A DNA stretch of 64,000 nt from Saccharopolyspora indica (GTDB taxonomy: Bacteria > Actinomycetota > Actinomycetes > Mycobacteriales > Pseudonocardiaceae): the NCBI RefSeq assembly GCF_027853965.1, contig NZ_JAQGLB010000008.1, positions 124,001-188,000 on the forward strand. Direction: 5' to 3'. The notes beneath the pieces are model-generated. The model searched no databases, was not told the DNA's origin, and saw only the letters and a list, made by a program, of their open reading frames with translations. Below, piece after piece: positions 8,507 through 17,090 of the stretch. Numbering within the stretch: the stretch's first letter is position 1; each line of letters opens with the position of its first letter. A program made the translations under genes and the position numbers.

Positions 8507-9079
8507 TTGTTCGCTCCGAGGGATCCCGACGAGTACCTGCTGGACACCGAACGCAGGGTGATCCGCGTGCGGCGCCATTGGGCGTGCTTGCTGTGGGATC
8601 TCTTCGAGGCGATCGGCCTGCTCGTCGGCCTGGTGATGGTGTCCTACCTGCTGCCGGCGGGGAACGCCTGGTTGTTCCAGAACATCCTCTGGTACGCCGG
8701 ACTGGTCGTGCTGGTGCGCTTCACCTACCAGGTGCTGGACTGGTACGTGGAACGCATCGTCGTCACGGACAAGCGGTTCCTGCTGACCACCGGCATCTTC
8801 ACCACCAACGTGGCGATGATGCCGATCACCAAGGTCACCGACCTGACCTTCGCGCGAACCCTGATGGGCCGGGTCTTCGGATACGGCACGCTGGTCGTGG
8901 AGTCGGCTGGTCAGATCCAGGCGCTCAACCGCATCGAGTACGTGCCGAACCCGACCGAGGTCGAAGACGCGATCTCCGGCCTGGTCTTCGGTGACAAGAA
9001 GGGTCAGCAGCAAGACCGCTTCTCGATGCTCAAGGCGCGCCGCGCCGCGGTGGGCAAGCGCAAGGCCGCCAAGCTCTGA
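8507..9079 (+). CDS. PH-domain (YdbS-like) membrane protein
   Basis: Protein of 190 residues with two membrane helices near residues 25-75 followed by a bacterial PH domain (VERIVVTDKRFLLTTGIF through VESAGQIQALNRIEYVPNP) and a basic tail. The TTG start is preceded by GGAGG about ten bases upstream; no ATG or GTG in frame fits. It follows the small membrane protein gene by 25 bp and is probably co-transcribed. No specific role is known. Confidence 0.8.
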   Translation: MFAPRDPDEYLLDTERRVIRVRRHWACLLWDLFEAIGLLVGLVMVSYLLPAGNAWLFQNILWYAGLVVLVRFTYQVLDWYVERIVVTDKRFLLTTGIFTTNVAMMPITKVTDLTFARTLMGRVFGYGTLVVESAGQIQALNRIEYVPNPTEVEDAISGLVFGDKKGQQQDRFSMLKARRAAVGKRKAAKL

Positions 9080-9087
9080 GCGGAGAT

Positions 9088-9118
9088 CGGCCCGGCGGGT
9101 GTTCAGCCTGCCGGGCCG
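9088..9118 (+). terminator. GC-rich terminator hairpin after the PH-domain gene
   Basis: CGGCCCGGC (9088-9096) pairs with GCCGGGCCG (9110-9118), with extra pairing inward and a short loop, nine bases after the stop codon. There is no T-tract, which is usual for actinobacteria. Confidence 0.6.
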
Positions 9119-9174
9119 CTCGCTGCCGGACAGCGGTCGGCGGGCTCTGCTGGGCATGGGTCACACTGGTGGGT

Positions 9175-10047
9175 GTGCGAATCGACCTGCACACGCATTC
9201 CACCGAGTCCGACGGCACCGACACACCGGCTGAGCTGGTGGCGACGGCCGTCGCGGCCGGGCTGGACGCCATCGCGATCACCGACCACGACACCACCGCG
9301 GGCTGGGCGGAAGCCGAGCGCGCGGTGCGCGAACTGGCCCCGCCGGGCGGTTTTCGGCTCGTGCCGGGCGCCGAGCTCTCGTGCTCGTGCCCGGACGGCA
9401 ACGGCCGGACGATCACCGTGCACCTGCTGGCGTACCTGTTCGCCCCGGACTCGGCCGCGCTCGTCGCCGAGCAGTCGCGACTGCGCGCGGAGCGGCGGAC
9501 GCGGCTGCACGAGATGGCCCGGCACATGGCCGCCGACGGCTTCCCGATCGATCCGGACGGGCTGATGGCGGGCCTGCCACCGGACTCGCCGGGCGGTCGC
9601 CCGCACCTCGCGCGGGCGCTGGTCGACGCCGGGACGGTGGCCAGCGTCAACGAGGCGTTCGCCAGGTTCCTCGGTGGTAGCGGGCGGTACTACCTGCCGC
9701 GCACCGACACACCGGTGCACCGCGCGATCGAGATGATCTCCGATGCGGGCGGGGCCACGGTGCTGGCGCACCCCTTCGCGACGGCGCGCGGCCCGGTGGT
9801 GACGGAGGAAGTCGTGGCGGAGCTGGCCGAGCGCGGGCTGGCGGGCATCGAGATCGACCACCCCGACCACGACCCGGCGACGCGCGAGCGGCTGCGCGGA
9901 CTGGCCGGCGAGCTGGACCTGATCCCGACCGGGAGCAGCGACTACCACGGCACCAACAAGACGATCCGGATCGGCCAGGAGACCACGCCGCCGGACTCCC
10001 TGGACCGCCTGATCGACCGCTGCACGGGAAGCAAGGTGATCGGCTGA
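9175..10047 (+). CDS. PHP-domain phosphoesterase
   Basis: PHP-superfamily metal-dependent phosphoesterase of 290 residues. The N-terminal DLHTHSTESDG and ITDHD motifs, a central HLARALVDAG, LAHPF, and the C-terminal GSSDYHG supply the metal ligands of this family, related to RNase AM/TrpH-type nucleotide phosphatases. GTG 9175 is preferred over GTG 9169 because CACACT lies exactly 7 nt upstream, a leaderless promoter layout, and no ribosome site is present. Confidence 0.85.
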   Translation: MRIDLHTHSTESDGTDTPAELVATAVAAGLDAIAITDHDTTAGWAEAERAVRELAPPGGFRLVPGAELSCSCPDGNGRTITVHLLAYLFAPDSAALVAEQSRLRAERRTRLHEMARHMAADGFPIDPDGLMAGLPPDSPGGRPHLARALVDAGTVASVNEAFARFLGGSGRYYLPRTDTPVHRAIEMISDAGGATVLAHPFATARGPVVTEEVVAELAERGLAGIEIDHPDHDPATRERLRGLAGELDLIPTGSSDYHGTNKTIRIGQETTPPDSLDRLIDRCTGSKVIG

Positions 10048-10094
10048 TCGGGGCCGGTCGAGGAGCGACCGCAAAACTGCGTACTGTGGGTCGC

Positions 10095-10928
10095 GTGCAA
10101 GGGCAGCTAGGCCTTGAGGGCATTCCCAGCAAGTTGGTGCGGGTGACTCCGGCCCGCCTGTCGACCTGGCAGCAGTGCCCGCGCAAGTACCGCATGACCT
10201 ACCTCGACCGTCCGGCCCCGCCGCGCGCCGGTGCCCGGGCGAACGCCACGCTGGGCGCGGTGGTGCACAACGCGCTGCGGGCCTACTTCGACCTGCGCGT
10301 CGACCAGCGTTCGCCGGAGCGGGCGGCGGTGCTGGTGCGGGAGCACTGGAAGTCCGACGGGTTCGCCGGGCCCGAGCAGGCGGCCGAATACCGGGAGCGG
10401 GCCCAGGAGTGGGTCAGCGGGTACGTGGCCGAACTGCCTCCGGCCGAGACCCCGGTCGCGGTCGAGCGGTGGGTTTCCGCGCCGGCCGGGTCGATCATCG
10501 CCGAAGGCCGGGTGGACCGCATCGACGAGCGGGGCGGGGAGCTCGTGGTCGTCGACTACAAGACCGGCAGGCACGGGCTGCGCGTCAGCGACGCGCGGGA
10601 TTCGCTGGCGCTGGGCCTCTACGTCTTGGCCGTGCGCAAGCAGTTCCACCGGACCTGCCGCCGCGTCGAGCTGCACCACCTGCCCACCGGGACCGTCGCG
10701 AGCTGGGAGCACACCGCGGAATCGCTTGCCGCGCTGCGGGAACGGGCCGAGCAGCTGGCCGCGGAGTTCCAGAGCGCCACCGACGAGCTGTCGTTCGGCG
10801 GTGATCCGGAGGCGCTGTTCCCGGTGAGCACCGGACGGCACTGCTCGTGGTGCGACTTCCGGTCGCACTGCGCCGAAGGCAAGCAGGCGGCGCCGGACCT
10901 GCCGTCCTGGTCGGCGTTGGAAGCCTGA
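10095..10928 (+). CDS. RecB-family PD-(D/E)XK nuclease with Fe-S cysteines
   Basis: Stand-alone nuclease domain of 277 residues. The PD-(D/E)XK core is seen as EGRVDRIDE and VVVDYKTG, followed by a QxxxY-like region. One early cysteine (QQCPRKY) and three late ones (HCSWCDFRSHC) match the four-cysteine iron-sulfur arrangement of AddB/Cas4-type nucleases. GTG 10095 is chosen because TACTGT ends 7 nt upstream with no ribosome site. The next gene starts within its stop codon (TGATG). Confidence 0.85.
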   Translation: MQGQLGLEGIPSKLVRVTPARLSTWQQCPRKYRMTYLDRPAPPRAGARANATLGAVVHNALRAYFDLRVDQRSPERAAVLVREHWKSDGFAGPEQAAEYRERAQEWVSGYVAELPPAETPVAVERWVSAPAGSIIAEGRVDRIDERGGELVVVDYKTGRHGLRVSDARDSLALGLYVLAVRKQFHRTCRRVELHHLPTGTVASWEHTAESLAALRERAEQLAAEFQSATDELSFGGDPEALFPVSTGRHCSWCDFRSHCAEGKQAAPDLPSWSALEA

Positions 10929-11299
10929 TGAGCAGGCGATCCGACTACCCGGAACCGAGGCAGTACCGAACCCGGCCGATCCCCGTCGACGGTGCCAGGG
11001 GACGGCACTCGCGACGGGCCCCCAGCCGGAGCGGGAGCGCGATCCGCGGGCTGAGCGGTGCGCTGGCGGTGGGTTCCCTGGTGCTCGCGCTGGTGCTCGT
11101 CGGAGTGCAGTTCTGGGCGACGGGGGAGGGGCAGGAAGGACCCGGTCTACCTGCGGTGATCTCCCAGCTGGTGACGGCGGTGGCGGCCGTGGCGGCCCAG
11201 GCCGTCGCCGATCGCCGCCGCGATCTGGTCGGCGGGCTCGCGACGCTGGGCGTGTTCGTGCTGGTCTTCGGTTCGCTGTGGTTCTGGTGGTGGGCCTGA
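10928..11299 (+). CDS. Small actinobacterial membrane protein, unknown function
   Basis: A 123-residue protein with a basic disordered N-terminus of about 40 residues and three predicted membrane helices, ending in a tryptophan-rich tail (LWFWWWA). Its ATG overlaps the stop codon of the nuclease gene, so the two are translationally coupled. I do not recognise the family with certainty. Confidence 0.72.
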   Translation: MSRRSDYPEPRQYRTRPIPVDGARGRHSRRAPSRSGSAIRGLSGALAVGSLVLALVLVGVQFWATGEGQEGPGLPAVISQLVTAVAAVAAQAVADRRRDLVGGLATLGVFVLVFGSLWFWWWA

Positions 11300-11306
11300 G
11301 GTCTGG

Positions 11307-12515
11307 TCAGCGCAGGGCGACGAGGGTGTCGCCGCGCTGCTCCAGCACGACCGGGCCGACCGAGTTGAGCTGCACCGGGCCGGTGTAGCCGGCGCGGTCC
11401 ACCGGGATCAGCCGCTCGCGGTGGCCGGTGGCCGGATCCAGCACGGCCAGTCCGTCGGGCACCGGGACCAGCAGCTTCCCGCCGAACTCGATGCCCGGCC
11501 CGGTGGTGTCCGGGGCGGTCCAGCGCGGGGTGAGGGTCGCCGGGTCGAGCGCGATGGTGTCGGCACCGGTGTGCCAGTAGATCCGGTCCTCGACGGTGGT
11601 GGTCGACTCGACCTGCACGTTCGCCCGGAATTCCGGGGTGCCGACGCGGACCGGGTAGCGCGTCACCTCGCGGCCGCTGTTGTCGAGCACGACCACCGCG
11701 GAGCGGTCGCGCTCCACCACCGCGACGTGCTTGTCGGTGACCGCGATGACTCCTGCCGAAGCGCTGCCGAGCCCGACGCTGAGGACTTCCTCCGGCTTCT
11801 CGTCGTCCTCCGGCCGGGTCTTGACCACCGTGACCCGGCCCATCTCGCGCGGGCAGTTCTCGATCATCGCGGTGCGCTCGTCGCCGACCGCGAGGGAGGA
11901 GTACGTGCAGTCCGGGCGCTGCATGTTGTTGTCCGGGTTCTTGATGGCGGGCGGGATGCCGAACTGCTGGGTGCGCACCAGGTCGGAGCGCCAGGACTCG
12001 AAGGTCCGCTGCCCGGTGGCGGTCAGGTAGGTGCCGTCGGAGAGCAGCTGGGTGCCCGGTTCGGCATCGGAGTTGCGCTGCGGCCCGCGGACGCCGGTCG
12101 GCCCCCGCAGCGAGGTGACCTCGCTGCAGTTGGAGGACTTGCGGAAGACCGCGATCGCGCGGTCCCACTCCGCGCCGATCGTGCACAGTGGAATGTCGCG
12201 CGCGTAGCGCCACGCGACCCGGCCCGTCGCCGGATGGCGCCCGAGGACCTCGTTGCCCGCTCCGGTCACGGCCGCCGGGCCGGCGACCACGGGAACCGGG
12301 GTGGCCGGGCTCGGCGCCCGCCACACCTCGGTCAGCGTCGCGGGAACGCCGTCGACCCCGGCCGGATCCGGCAGCGGGTGCGCGGCGACCTCGGAAACGG
12401 TGGCCCGGGCATCGCTGTTGATCCACAGCACGGTGCCGGTGACGACCACGGCCACCGCGATGAGCGCGACCACGACGAGATCGGTACGCGTACGCCGCTC
12501 CGGCCGGACCACCAT
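11307..12515 (-). CDS. Membrane-anchored beta-propeller-like protein (Rv3212-like)
   Basis: Protein of 402 residues with one N-terminal membrane anchor (VVVALIAVAVVVTGTVLWI) and an extracytoplasmic part with repeated strand pairs such as GRHPATGRVAWRYA and DTIALDPATLTPRWTAP, typical of PQQ-like propellers. Several cysteines lie in the exported part. It is beside the DEAD-box helicase gene, as Rv3212 is beside rhlE in M. tuberculosis. A GAGGAG ribosome site precedes ATG 12515. Function unknown. Confidence 0.78.
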   Translation of the reverse strand: MVVRPERRTRTDLVVVALIAVAVVVTGTVLWINSDARATVSEVAAHPLPDPAGVDGVPATLTEVWRAPSPATPVPVVAGPAAVTGAGNEVLGRHPATGRVAWRYARDIPLCTIGAEWDRAIAVFRKSSNCSEVTSLRGPTGVRGPQRNSDAEPGTQLLSDGTYLTATGQRTFESWRSDLVRTQQFGIPPAIKNPDNNMQRPDCTYSSLAVGDERTAMIENCPREMGRVTVVKTRPEDDEKPEEVLSVGLGSASAGVIAVTDKHVAVVERDRSAVVVLDNSGREVTRYPVRVGTPEFRANVQVESTTTVEDRIYWHTGADTIALDPATLTPRWTAPDTTGPGIEFGGKLLVPVPDGLAVLDPATGHRERLIPVDRAGYTGPVQLNSVGPVVLEQRGDTLVALR

Positions 12516-12610
12516 CACTCCTCACAAGGGCGAGCTCTCGTCGACGGCGAGCTTAGTGCCTACCAGCAACCGGAAGTGCCCCGCCGAGTCCGACCGGCTC
12601 CTGAACTGGC

Positions 12611-12644
12611 AAGACCGCTGGTCTCGTGCGAAACCAGCGGTCTT
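12611..12644 (-). terminator. Terminator hairpin after the helicase gene
   Basis: A 12-bp perfect stem AAGACCGCTGGT / ACCAGCGGTCTT with a 10-nt loop lies about 55 bp downstream of the helicase stop codon, before the Rv3212-like gene on the same strand. Confidence 0.6.
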
Positions 12645-12697
12645 CTCGTCGTGCCGGGTGGCGATCTCGGCCCGAAACCGCCACCCCGCAGTCTCCG

Positions 12698-14341
12698 CTA
12701 CGCGGCGCCGCCGTCGGCGTTGCCGCTGCGCGCCGAGCCACCGGCTTCGCCGGCCTGCTCGCCGCCCGGACGCCGCCTCCGGCGCCGTCGGCGCGGCCGC
12801 TCGCCCGCGTCGGCCTCCCCGCCTGCGGCGGGCGCCTCCGGCGCCGGTGCGCTGGCTTCGCCTCCGCCGCGGGTGCGGCGTCGCTGCCGGGTGCGCGCGG
12901 GCCTGGTCTCGGCGTCGCTGTCCTGGCGGGCACCGGCCTCGACCTCGCCGCGCGACTCCTTGCCACCGCGGGTGCGGCGGCGGTTGCGCCGCGGGCGCTT
13001 GGCCTCGCCCTGCGTCTCCGGCTCGGCGTCGAGGCCTTCCCGGGTGCGCTTGGCCAGCGGCAGCCGGCCCGTCACGTCGGTCGGGATGTCGAGGTCGGTG
13101 AACAGGTGCGGCGAGGTGGAGTAGGTCTCCACCGGCTCCGGCTTGCCCAGGCCGAGCGTGTCGCTGATCAGCTTCCAGCGGGGCTCTTCGTCCCAGTCGA
13201 CCAGCGTGATCGCGACGCCTTCGCGGCCCGCCCGGCCGGTGCGGCCGATCCGGTGCACGTAGGTCTTCTCGTCGTCCGGGCACTGCAGGTTGATCACGTG
13301 GGTGACGCCGGCCACGTCGATGCCGCGGGCGGCCACGTCGGTGGCGACCAGCACGTCGACCTTGCCGGAGCGGAACGCGCGCAGCGCCTTCTCGCGGGCG
13401 CCCTGGCCGAGGTCGCCGTGCACCGCGCCTGCCGCGAAGCCGCGTTCGGTGAGCTCGTCGGCCAGCTTCTGCGCCTGCCGCTTGGTGCGGCTGAAGATCA
13501 TCGCCAGGCCGCGGCCCTCGGCCTGCAGGGCCTTGGCGATCAGCTCGCTCTTGTCCATCGAGTGCGCCCGGTAGACCAGCTGGTGGGTGCGCTCGTGGAC
13601 CGCGCTCTCGTCGGCCTGCTCCGCGCGGATGTGCGTGGGGCGGGTCATGAAGGTGCGGGCCAGGGTCAGGATCGGGCCGGGCATGGTGGCCGAGAACAGC
13701 ATGGTCTGCCGCTGCTCGGGAACCATGCGCAGGATCCGCTCGATGTCCGGCAGGAAGCCCAGGTCGAGCATCTCGTCGGCCTCGTCGAGCACCAGCCCGC
13801 GGACCTTGCCGAGCACCAGGTGGCGCTGTTCGGCCAGGTCGAGCAGGCGGCCCGGGGTGCCGATGACCACGTCGACGCCCTTGCGCAGGGCGGAGATCTG
13901 CTCCTCGTACGGGCGGCCGCCGTAGACGGCGACGGTGCGCACGCCCAGGTGCTTGCCCGCGTCGGTGAGGTCGCGGGTGACCTGCAGGCACAGCTCGCGG
14001 GTGGGGACCACGACGAGCGCCTGCGGGGTGCCGTCGCCGGGCACCTGCACGCGGTGCAGCAGCGGGACGCCGAAGCCCAGCGTCTTGCCGGTGCCGGTGC
14101 GGGCTTGACCGATCAGGTCCTCGCCGCCCATCGCCAGCGGCAGGGTCAGCTCCTGGATGGCGAAGGTGCGCTCGATGCCCGCTTCGCTCAGCGCCCGGAC
14201 GATGTCCGGGTGCACGTCCAGCTCGGCGAACGTCGGGGACTCCGGGTTCGCGTGCGGGGCGGGGGCGGTTTCCTCGGGGCTGCCGCCCCCGTTGGGATCT
14301 TCGAGGCCGTCGGGGGCCTGGCTGTTGGTGAACGTCAGAAT
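12698..14341 (-). CDS. rhlE: DEAD-box RNA helicase (RhlE-like), probable non-canonical start
   Basis: ATP-dependent RNA helicase with all core motifs: Q motif, ARTGTGKT, PTREL, TPGR, LDEADEM, SAT, the C-terminal RecA fold with ARGID, and HRIGRTGR. A long arginine-rich tail follows, suited to RNA binding. The first in-frame GTG (14215) would cut off the conserved upstream Phe and Leu of the Q-motif region (TFAELDVHPDIV). Upstream to the in-frame stop there is no ATG, GTG or TTG. GAGAGAGG precedes ATT 14341 and CTG 14338, so one of these is the likely start; ATT is listed. Neighbours match M. tuberculosis rhlE. Confidence 0.85.
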   Translation of the reverse strand: MLTFTNSQAPDGLEDPNGGGSPEETAPAPHANPESPTFAELDVHPDIVRALSEAGIERTFAIQELTLPLAMGGEDLIGQARTGTGKTLGFGVPLLHRVQVPGDGTPQALVVVPTRELCLQVTRDLTDAGKHLGVRTVAVYGGRPYEEQISALRKGVDVVIGTPGRLLDLAEQRHLVLGKVRGLVLDEADEMLDLGFLPDIERILRMVPEQRQTMLFSATMPGPILTLARTFMTRPTHIRAEQADESAVHERTHQLVYRAHSMDKSELIAKALQAEGRGLAMIFSRTKRQAQKLADELTERGFAAGAVHGDLGQGAREKALRAFRSGKVDVLVATDVAARGIDVAGVTHVINLQCPDDEKTYVHRIGRTGRAGREGVAITLVDWDEEPRWKLISDTLGLGKPEPVETYSTSPHLFTDLDIPTDVTGRLPLAKRTREGLDAEPETQGEAKRPRRNRRRTRGGKESRGEVEAGARQDSDAETRPARTRQRRRTRGGGEASAPAPEAPAAGGEADAGERPRRRRRRRRPGGEQAGEAGGSARSGNADGGAA

Positions 14342-14778
14342 GATCGCCTCTCTCGGTACCTGCGCGCTCGCGTCCCGGCTGGGGCCGATCCGTGGCGACG
14401 TCCTCCCGGCACCGCGGCCTGCCGTTTCCAGCCGCTCGCTGTGCTCGTGGTCACCGACGTGATGATGCGCGCCTTTGTTCGCTCAGCGGTGGTGATCCGC
14501 TGCGGTTCGTTCCTCTCGGCGTCGCGTGCGCCAAAGCCGGCGTGCGATCTCACGTGGGCCGCGTTCGCGCCGGCAGTGGTCCGGGGGCCGTCCCGCTCGG
14601 GCCTCAATCGCCCGGATCGTGACGTTCGGGGAGCCAGCCCCGCGGTGCTCCACCGGTCCCGACCGGTGCGCCGCCCGCTGGACGCCGTAGCTCCTCCGAT
14701 GTCCCAGGATACCTGTTCGCCCGCCGTTCTCGCCGTGGTGCGCGTAACTCGGGCGTGCCGCCGGATAGGCTCGGAGCC
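14342..14778. other. Divergent intergenic region between helicase and ferritin-like genes
   Basis: No gene is seen here. It must hold the promoters of both flanking genes. A TAGGCT hexamer (14766-14771) lies 7 nt before the ferritin-like start. The helicase could have a long leader, common for RNA helicase genes, but no structure is obvious. Confidence 0.5.
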
Positions 14779-15465
14779 ATGAGTGAGGCTGACCAGAGCA
14801 CGGCACTGCCCGGAGAAAGTGACGAGCGTTACTCGGAAGGTGTCGTGGATCTGCTGGCGGCGCTGGCCTACGGCGAGCTGACCGCGTTCGACCGCCTCGC
14901 CGAGGACGCGCGCACCGCACCCACGCTGACCGGGCGCGCGGCGCTGGCCAGCATGGCTGCCGCGGAGATGGGGCACTACCGGCTGCTGGAGGAGCACCTG
15001 GCGGGCCGCGGGGTGTCGATCGGCGAGGTCATGGAGCCCTTCGCCGAGCCGTTCGAGGCGTTCAACGCCTCCACCGCGCCGCATTCGTGGCTGGAATCAC
15101 TCGTCAAGGCCTACGTGGGTGACGGCCTGGCGGCCGACTTCTACCGCGAGGTGGCGGAGTGGCTGGACCCGACGACGCGCGAGCTGGTGCTCGCGGTCCT
15201 GGCCGACACCGGGCACTCGGCCTTCGCCGAGCGCGAGGTGCAGGCGGCCTGCGAGAACGACCGCAAGCTGCGCGACAAGCTGACGCTGTGGGGTCGCAGG
15301 CTGCTGGGCGAGGCGATCATGCAGGCCCAGCGGGTGGTCGCGGAGCGCGACGCGCTGGCGGAGCTGATCATCAAGGGCTCGGGTGACCTGACCGGCATCG
15401 GAGCGCTCTTCCGCCGTCTCCAGAGCAACCACGGCAAGCGCATGGACCGCCTCGGCCTCGGCTGA
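14779..15465 (+). CDS. Ferritin-like (MiaE-like) protein
   Basis: Helical protein of 228 residues with carboxylate/histidine pairs spaced as in diiron ferritin-like folds ([42 protein letters not shown]). It resembles actinobacterial proteins related to the tRNA hydroxylase MiaE family. ATG 14779 follows TAGGCT by 7 nt without a ribosome site, so a leaderless mRNA is expected. Location between rhlE and DUF3107 corresponds to M. tuberculosis Rv3210c. The enzymatic activity is inferred only from the fold. Confidence 0.75.
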   Translation: MSEADQSTALPGESDERYSEGVVDLLAALAYGELTAFDRLAEDARTAPTLTGRAALASMAAAEMGHYRLLEEHLAGRGVSIGEVMEPFAEPFEAFNASTAPHSWLESLVKAYVGDGLAADFYREVAEWLDPTTRELVLAVLADTGHSAFAEREVQAACENDRKLRDKLTLWGRRLLGEAIMQAQRVVAERDALAELIIKGSGDLTGIGALFRRLQSNHGKRMDRLGLG

Positions 15466-15638
15466 TTTTGGGTTCTTGCTCGACCCCTGCGGCGGTCCGA
15501 GCGCGTTGATCGTCCACCGGGCCGCGTTGTGGCGTTCGGTGGAATAGCGGCGCGGTCGGCTTCGTTGCCCGGAGGTGGTGCGGGCTGTGGGATAGCCTGA
15601 TCGCACCTATCGGAATCTAGTGCCAACGGAGGTTCGGC

Positions 15639-15866
15639 GTGGAGGTCAAGATCGGCGTCGTGGACAGCCCGCGCGAGCTGACGGTCGCCAGCGGACAGTC
15701 CCCCGAAGAGGTCGAGTCGCTGGTCGCCGACGCGCTGAAGAACGCTGAGGGCGTGCTGGCGCTGACCGACGAGAAGGGGCGGCGCATCATCGTCCCGTCG
15801 ACGAAGGTCGCCTACGTGGAGATCGGCCCGGCGGAGCTGCCGCGAGTCGGCTTCGGCGTCGGCTGA
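15639..15866 (+). CDS. DUF3107 family small protein (TB9.4-like)
   Basis: A 75-residue soluble protein that matches the DUF3107 family (M. tuberculosis Rv3208A/TB9.4), with the pattern MEVKIGVVDSPRELTV and KVAYVEIGPAE. GTG start preceded by GGAGG. It is the usual neighbour of the TetR regulator Rv3208, which here lies about 3 kb away after an insertion of other genes. Function unknown. Confidence 0.88.
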   Translation: MEVKIGVVDSPRELTVASGQSPEEVESLVADALKNAEGVLALTDEKGRRIIVPSTKVAYVEIGPAELPRVGFGVG

Positions 15867-15914
15867 CCACAGCGGTTCCTGCGCGCCGTCATCCGCGCAG
15901 CTGCTTCGATCGAG

Positions 15915-15961
15915 GTGAAGGGCACCTTTCGCCAACTAAGTTGGTGAGAGGTGCCCTTCGC
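15915..15961. repeat. 47-bp hairpin repeat, copy 2
   Basis: Same family as the copy at 5099 and of identical length. The stem has a few mismatches, several of which would be G-U pairs in RNA, and the inner part is extended by CCAAC/GTTGG. It lies between the convergent DUF3107 and DUF4873 genes, consistent with bidirectional termination. Confidence 0.75.
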
Positions 15962-15981
15962 GCTTCACCCGAACGGGTGCC

Positions 15982-16290
15982 TCAGTCGTCCACTTCGGTC
16001 GGGATCGGGAACGGCGGGCGTCCGGTGCCGGTGATCCGGTAGCGGCCCCACGGGTCGGGGTCGGAGAGGACGCCCTGCGCTTCGCCCTCCGGGGTGCTCA
16101 GCAGCACGGAGGTCTTGCGGTTCGCCGCGAACTCGGCGACCTCGTCGTGCGCGGCCACCCTGCCGTACCAGTGGAACCGGCCGTCGATCGGCTGGAAGTG
16201 GCCGCGCAGCACCACCTCGACCGGGACCTCGCGGTCGTCGGTGCGCACCGTCGCCGGGCCGCGGTAGTCGTCATCGTCGTGGTCAGCCAT
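15982..16290 (-). CDS. DUF4873 family protein
   Basis: A 102-residue soluble protein with the DUF4873 pattern (YRGPATV, GHFQPIDGRFHWYGRV, GRYRITGTGRPPF). Its ATG lies inside the 3' end of the TetR gene (8-bp overlap), so it is translated together with that regulator. In actinobacteria this domain often accompanies FAD-dependent monooxygenases or TetR genes. No function known. Confidence 0.75.
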   Translation of the reverse strand: MADHDDDDYRGPATVRTDDREVPVEVVLRGHFQPIDGRFHWYGRVAAHDEVAEFAANRKTSVLLSTPEGEAQGVLSDPDPWGRYRITGTGRPPFPIPTEVDD

Positions 16291-17026
16291 GCTCGGCCTC
16301 CTGCTCCTCTGCTTCCGCGACCACGCGCAGCCCCTGGTCGCTGATCTCGAGCGGTTCGTCGGGGTCGATCACCAGTCCGGCCGAGCGCAGCACGCCGTCG
16401 ATCGCGTGCCAGATGATCTGCGCCAGGTAGTCGGTGAGATCGCTGCGGCTCATCGACTGCCGGTCCAGCCACCAGTCGCCGCTGGCCTGCACCATCCCCA
16501 CCACGCCGTGGCTCCAGACCTCGACCCCGCCGGAGTCCAGGCCCAGCAGCCGCAGGTACTCGCCGAGGATGCGGGACAGCGAGTTCGCGATCACCGTCTT
16601 CTCCGCCGATACCGGATCGCTGTGCACCGGCCGGTCGGCGAAGTTGCGCTGCACGACGAACCGGTACAGCTCCGGGTACTGCTCGATGGTGCCCAGGTAG
16701 GCGTCGAGCAGACGGCGGATCCGCTGGTTGGGGCTGCCGTTCTCGTGGAACAGCGGGCGCAGCCGCTGCATGAGCAGCTCCGCGCCCCACTCGCCGACGG
16801 CGACGTACAGGTCGCTCTTGTCGTTGAAGTGCCGGTAGAGCACCGGTTTGCTGACGCCGGCCTCGGCGGCGATGTCGTCCATGCCGACGTCGGCGCCGTG
16901 CTTGCCGATCGCGCGCACGGTGGCCTCGACGAACTCGGCGCGCCTGGCCTGGCGGTGTTCCCGCCAGCGCTCCCGGCGCGCATCGCCGCGCTGGACAGCC
17001 TTGACAGGTCGAGAGGTGTGGCTCAC
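16283..17026 (-). CDS. TetR-family transcriptional regulator
   Basis: Regulator of 247 residues. The N-terminal helix-turn-helix is clear (MDDIAAEAGVSKPVLYRHF), followed by a helical ligand-binding domain. GTG 17026 is chosen because TACCTT on the minus strand ends 7 nt before it, giving a leaderless transcript. That hexamer overlaps the palindromic site at 17036, so the protein probably represses itself and the divergent AurF-like operon. DUF4873 is co-transcribed. Confidence 0.85.
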   Translation of the reverse strand: MSHTSRPVKAVQRGDARRERWREHRQARRAEFVEATVRAIGKHGADVGMDDIAAEAGVSKPVLYRHFNDKSDLYVAVGEWGAELLMQRLRPLFHENGSPNQRIRRLLDAYLGTIEQYPELYRFVVQRNFADRPVHSDPVSAEKTVIANSLSRILGEYLRLLGLDSGGVEVWSHGVVGMVQASGDWWLDRQSMSRSDLTDYLAQIIWHAIDGVLRSAGLVIDPDEPLEISDQGLRVVAEAEEQEAEHG

Positions 17027-17035
17027 GCTACCGAA

Positions 17036-17057
17036 GGTAACTGTTACCCGAAGTAAC
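17036..17057. promoter_or_regulatory. Probable TetR operator with three GTAAC half-sites
   Basis: GGTAACTGTTACC (17036-17048) is a perfect palindrome, and GTTACCCGAAGTAAC (17043-17057) forms a second overlapping one. The site covers the -10 element of the tetR gene (17039-17034, minus strand) and lies about 35 bp before the divergent AurF-like gene. This fits autoregulation and joint control of both operons. Confidence 0.65.
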
Positions 17058-17090
17058 ACGCAATGTGGCGGCGGAGAAGGTGATCACCGG

